Positions 13,920 to 16,124 of a stretch of DNA of 16,124 nucleotides are shown here, piece after piece. Position 1 is the first letter of the stretch. Every line of letters starts with the position of its first letter. The notes beneath the pieces are model-generated. The model saw nothing but the letters and a program-made list of their open reading frames with translations. It had not been told where the DNA came from and searched no databases. Origin of the DNA: Korarchaeum sp964519515 (GTDB lineage: Archaea; Korarchaeota; Korarchaeia; Korarchaeales; Korarchaeaceae); assembly GCA_964519515.1 (NCBI GenBank), contig CAZFIJ010000046.1, positions 1 through 16,124 on the forward strand. Reading direction: 5' to 3'. Both the position numbers and the translations under genes were made by a program.

Positions 13920-14255
13920 TTATTTTAAAGCTGAGAGATAGGCTTCAAGCAGCTCTCTGACTTTCTTACCGACTATGAATACGGGCCTTATGCCCCAGGA
14001 GGTCAAGCTGTATATAACGTCCTCAGGGAATGAGATAGCTATTACGACACTCACACCCATGTGCTTGAGCCAAGAAGCCAAGCTAGGGCCCCTGTAAGGT
14101 AGGAGGGTTGATGCAGGGTTCCTTATTACTTCCACTTCCTTCACTTCCCCTTCCTCTACCGTGACTATCGTGAAGAACGGTGCGTATATCGGCTGGCCGA
14201 AGGTGAGGGCATCTAGCCCCTCGGGACCTTTAGCTGGTATCGCTATCTTCTCCAA
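13920..14255 (-). CDS. NifX/NifB-type small protein (dinitrogenase FeMo-cofactor family)
   Basis: The 111-residue protein belongs to the small Fe-Mo-cofactor/NafY-NifX-like family found widely in archaea outside nitrogen fixation. The start MEKIAIPAKGPEGLDA, then FGQPIYAPFFTIVTVEEGEV, a NPASTL segment, 'GPSLASWLKHMGVSVVIA' and a late 'WGIRPVFIVGKKVRELL' all follow the family plan. The role in non-diazotrophs is unknown; binding of a metal cluster is possible but I see no conserved Cys. TTG 14255 is chosen because GGAGGTG on the minus strand ends 6 nt before it and the protein then starts like its relatives. GTG 14264 would place the SD site on top of the start codon. It lies 89 nt after HtpX with its own A+T-rich upstream region. 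Confidence 0.8.
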   Translation of the reverse strand: MEKIAIPAKGPEGLDALTFGQPIYAPFFTIVTVEEGEVKEVEVIRNPASTLLPYRGPSLASWLKHMGVSVVIAISFPEDVIYSLTSWGIRPVFIVGKKVRELLEAYLSALK

Positions 14256-14261
14256 GCGATG

Positions 14262-14268
14262 CACCTCC
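14262..14268 (-). promoter_or_regulatory. Ribosome binding site deciding the NifX-like start
   Basis: The minus strand reads GGAGGTG here, 6 nt before TTG 14255. It overlaps the alternative GTG codon at 14264, which makes the TTG the better start. Confidence 0.6.
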
Positions 14269-14289
14269 TACGAAGTACGCAAGCCCCTC

Positions 14290-14320
14290 ATAAAAATAAT
14301 GTATTAAATTTTAAATATAT
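14290..14320 (-). promoter_or_regulatory. A+T-rich promoter region of NifX-like gene
   Basis: The minus strand carries ATATATTTAAAATTTAAT and then ATTATTTTTATG before the SD site. Either could be the TATA box, giving a leader of about 5 to 35 nt. I cannot choose between them. Confidence 0.5.
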
Positions 14321-14338
14321 CGGGCGGGACCCTTGTTT

Positions 14339-14344
14339 AAAAAA
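14339..14344 (-). terminator. Oligo-T run after htpX
   Basis: Six Ts on the minus strand follow the HtpX stop TAA directly. Archaeal termination often uses such T-runs; the run is short, so support is modest. Confidence 0.35.
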
Positions 14345-15286
14345 TTAGCTGTAGAGGGACTTCAGAGCTTCCAATCTCCTGAGCCTCTCCTCTATCCTAG
14401 GGTGCGTTGAGAATAAGTTCATGATCTTCTCGAAGAACGATGGTTCCCTCTCCATATACTCCCTTATCTCACTATAGCTCACTCTCTGAGTCGGATCCGC
14501 TATCATGAGGGCCTTCGCTGCTACCAACTGCTCACCCTTCCTAGGATCAGCTGCCCTGACTATCCTGACTAAGGCTCTCTGAAGCTTCTCAGCCCCTCTC
14601 TCCACGGTCATCGCTGAGTGGGCATCTGCGTAGAACTCCCTGAGCCTGCTCAACCTAAGAGCTAATAAGTAGAGGAGCCATCCTATCAGCATGAGAACTG
14701 TGCCTATTAAGAAGGATGCGCCAGCACTACTATCCCTATCCCTCCCCCCTCCAGAGTACATAGAGCTCAACATGACCCACCTGCCTATCTGGAGGAATAT
14801 CGAGGGCAGAGCTGTAGCTATCATCATGACTTGCATATCACCGTGCTTTATATGACCTATCTCATGCCCTATGACAGCTTCGACTTCATCCTCGCTCAGG
14901 TTCCTGAGCAAACCCTCTGTTACAGCGACCCCGTAACCGAACACCGGGCTCCCGAATGCGAATGCATTTGGAACTCCCATCGGAGCTATGTAAAGCTTAG
15001 GAGTCGATTTCAGCCCGCTCTTTTTAGCTAGATATTCTAGAGAATCGTAGAGCCATGGCATATCGCTTCTGCTCAGTTGCCTCAACCCGTACATAGAGAC
15101 TAGTAAGTAAGGCGAGATCATCCACATGAAGAAATTGAAGAGCAATGCTGCTAGTACTCCGCCTATTAGACCGATGGATGAGCCTAGGATTAGAGTGAAG
15201 GCGAAGGTAGATATCGCTATTATGAGTGATAGCGTGAAGACCATATCGAGCCTCAGACCGAGGAGCGAGAGACCCCTTCCGGCCAT
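14345..15286 (-). CDS. htpX: HtpX-family membrane zinc metalloprotease
   Basis: This M48 peptidase sits in the cytoplasmic membrane and degrades misfolded membrane proteins. The 313-residue product has an N-terminal pair of membrane helices (about 15-60), then the catalytic domain with HEIGHIKHGD (zinc ligands His141 and His145, catalytic Glu142) and a third ligand Glu217 in REFYADAHS. Two further membrane helices lie between these motifs (about 155-210), as in HtpX. The segment 'NAFAFGSPVFGYGVAVTEGLL' is the family's strand before the active site. ATG 15286 is chosen because GGTGAGGGG on the minus strand ends just before it; GTG codons at 15298 and 15295 are alternatives. It lies 37 nt after acylphosphatase on the same strand. 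Confidence 0.94.
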   Translation of the reverse strand: MAGRGLSLLGLRLDMVFTLSLIIAISTFAFTLILGSSIGLIGGVLAALLFNFFMWMISPYLLVSMYGLRQLSRSDMPWLYDSLEYLAKKSGLKSTPKLYIAPMGVPNAFAFGSPVFGYGVAVTEGLLRNLSEDEVEAVIGHEIGHIKHGDMQVMMIATALPSIFLQIGRWVMLSSMYSGGGRDRDSSAGASFLIGTVLMLIGWLLYLLALRLSRLREFYADAHSAMTVERGAEKLQRALVRIVRAADPRKGEQLVAAKALMIADPTQRVSYSEIREYMEREPSFFEKIMNLFSTHPRIEERLRRLEALKSLYS

Positions 15287-15296
15287 TCCCCTCACC
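15287..15296 (-). promoter_or_regulatory. Ribosome binding site of htpX
   Basis: GGTGAGGGGA on the minus strand directly precedes ATG 15286; the GGTGA core is 5 nt from the start. Confidence 0.5.
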
Positions 15297-15323
15297 ACCC
15301 ATGATTGAGGTAGATGCGCTTAT

Positions 15324-15605
15324 TTACCTTACTATGCTGAACCCCTCCCAATCCCCTCTGTAACTCTCCCATCTGACCTCGACTCTCTCGACTTTAGCCA
15401 GAGGGGGACCGCGATGGGCCCACTTTATCAACTCCTCCACTCTCTCCCTCTCCCCCTCGACGACAGCCTCGACGCTTCCATCAGGCATGTTCCTAACCCA
15501 ACCATTCACTCCTAGTTCTAAAGCGACTTCTCTCATCGTTGATCTGAAGAAAACACCTTGAACTCTCCCGTATATCCTCAAGTGGGCTCTCACGAGCTCT
15601 GGCAT
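15324..15605 (-). CDS. acyP: Acylphosphatase
   Basis: This small enzyme hydrolyses acyl phosphates such as carbamoyl phosphate and 1,3-bisphosphoglycerate. The 93-residue length is normal. The first signature GRVQGVFFR contains the catalytic Arg21, and GWVRNMPDGSVEAVVEG contains Asn39. The C-terminal 'GDWEGFSIVR' end is also as expected. It starts at ATG 15605 without a clear SD site; a TATA-like tract 25 nt upstream points to a leaderless transcript. HtpX follows 37 nt downstream on the same strand, and the two may share a transcript. Confidence 0.95.
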   Translation of the reverse strand: MPELVRAHLRIYGRVQGVFFRSTMREVALELGVNGWVRNMPDGSVEAVVEGERERVEELIKWAHRGPPLAKVERVEVRWESYRGDWEGFSIVR

Positions 15606-15622
15606 CTATGAATGCTCTCATA

Positions 15623-15640
15623 CTAAGTAAAAAAATTAAC
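15623..15640 (-). promoter_or_regulatory. Shared terminator T-run and acylphosphatase promoter
   Basis: On the minus strand GTTAATTTTTTTACTTAG includes the stop codon of the membrane protein gene, seven Ts (15635-15629) and a TATA-like tract centred about 25 nt before ATG 15605. The same bases could end one transcript and start the next. Confidence 0.5.
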
Positions 15641-16124
15641 TAGTTGAAGCGGCTTGAGCTTGAGGAGATGTGAGCGATTTTATCGACATATCAGAGTAGA
15701 CTAAGATCATTATGAGTGAAACTAGCTCCAATACAAGACCTATTATCGCCAAATTTCCGATGAAGGAGAGCAAGCTCCCAGCTATCATAAGTATACCCGC
15801 GTACTTGAAATCTGGATTCAATCCCTGGATCTCACCTAACCTCATCACCATCACACCGTAGAGGATCCAGCCTATCAAGTAGATCAAGGCGCCTAAGAGC
15901 ATCGCTATCACCATGGGGATCAGACTGAGGAATCTCATCGCAAGTTGCCTCCCAGCGGCTTCATCCCTCATTCCAGCTGGCATCTCGATCATCGATAATA
16001 TCTGAGGTAGGGTAGCGAAAAGGATGAATAATGAGATCACGAGTATGCTTACCCCTATTATGGAGAGGATAGCCCCTATCTTACCTATTCCCAGCCTCTC
16101 GTCATATCTCTTGAAGTTGTTAGA
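15636..16124 (-). CDS. Multi-pass membrane protein, DUF996-like, 5' part missing
   Basis: The frame is open to the right edge of the window, so the true start lies beyond 16124; the visible part has 162 residues. A GTG at 16040 is internal to a membrane helix and is unlikely to be the start. The visible N-terminus (KRYDERLGIGKIGAILSIIG) resembles the opening of DUF996 proteins, which begin with a short charged stretch and a 'GIGaIL' helix. Four hydrophobic segments lie at about residues 13-40, 67-100, 105-122 and 124-140, with a polar link of about 26 residues after the first. The tail TSPQAQAASTS is Ala/Gln/Ser-rich. The function is unknown. Family assignment is by eye only. Confidence 0.65.
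   Translation of the reverse strand, partial: SNNFKRYDERLGIGKIGAILSIIGVSILVISLFILFATLPQILSMIEMPAGMRDEAAGRQLAMRFLSLIPMVIAMLLGALIYLIGWILYGVMVMRLGEIQGLNPDFKYAGILMIAGSLLSFIGNLAIIGLVLELVSLIMILVYSDMSIKSLTSPQAQAASTS

Noticed and set aside
16038..16040. GTG 16040 as start of the right-edge membrane protein
   Set aside because: The frame stays open to the window edge and the upstream residues complete a membrane helix and a family-like N-terminus.

Overview
The window looks like chromosomal DNA of a thermophilic archaeon. Evidence is the archaeal gene set: Suf-type Fe-S assembly genes, a Taw3/TYW3 wybutosine enzyme, archaeal-type TrpRS, a PAC2-family protein, a small heat shock protein, ATP-dependent DNA ligase and HtpX. 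Arg codons are mostly AGG/AGA and Ile is often ATA. Shine-Dalgarno (SD) sites are of the GGTGA type and several genes appear leaderless behind a TATA-like box. A TACK-group lineage, possibly korarchaeal, fits the style, but this is an impression and not a proof. I see no rRNA, tRNA, CRISPR array or insertion sequence.

Left block (1-4220, + strand): a tight operon with overlapping or abutting genes. It holds the end of sufC, a sufB/sufD homologue, taw3, a CinA/MoaB-fold protein, an MDP-1-like HAD phosphatase and trpS. It joins Fe-S cluster assembly with tRNA modification and tRNA charging. Next (4258-7113, +) is a second operon of PAC2 protein, small heat shock protein and replicative-type DNA ligase. 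The ligase converges on, and overlaps by 23 nt, a radical SAM/SPASM gene on the - strand (7091-8080).

Middle block (8209-10444, +): a 79-residue unknown protein, then a solitary gamma-class DNA methyltransferase fused to a target-recognition region, with no nuclease beside it. Part of its recognition region is richer in A+T than the rest of the gene. A roughly 300 bp non-coding stretch with a strong hairpin follows, then an adenine deaminase gene (10744-12528) with its own promoter, then another roughly 300 bp non-coding stretch.

Right block (12826-16124): a zinc-ribbon protein with a degenerate AAA-like ATPase region on the + strand. It converges on - strand genes: a NifX/NifB-type small protein, the HtpX membrane protease, acylphosphatase and a 5'-truncated multi-pass membrane protein resembling DUF996.

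The least explained items are the degenerate zinc-ribbon ATPase, the radical SAM/SPASM enzyme with unknown substrate, the solitary methyltransferase with its small upstream partner, and the structured intergenic region at 10445-10743. Most of the window is otherwise ordinary housekeeping sequence.
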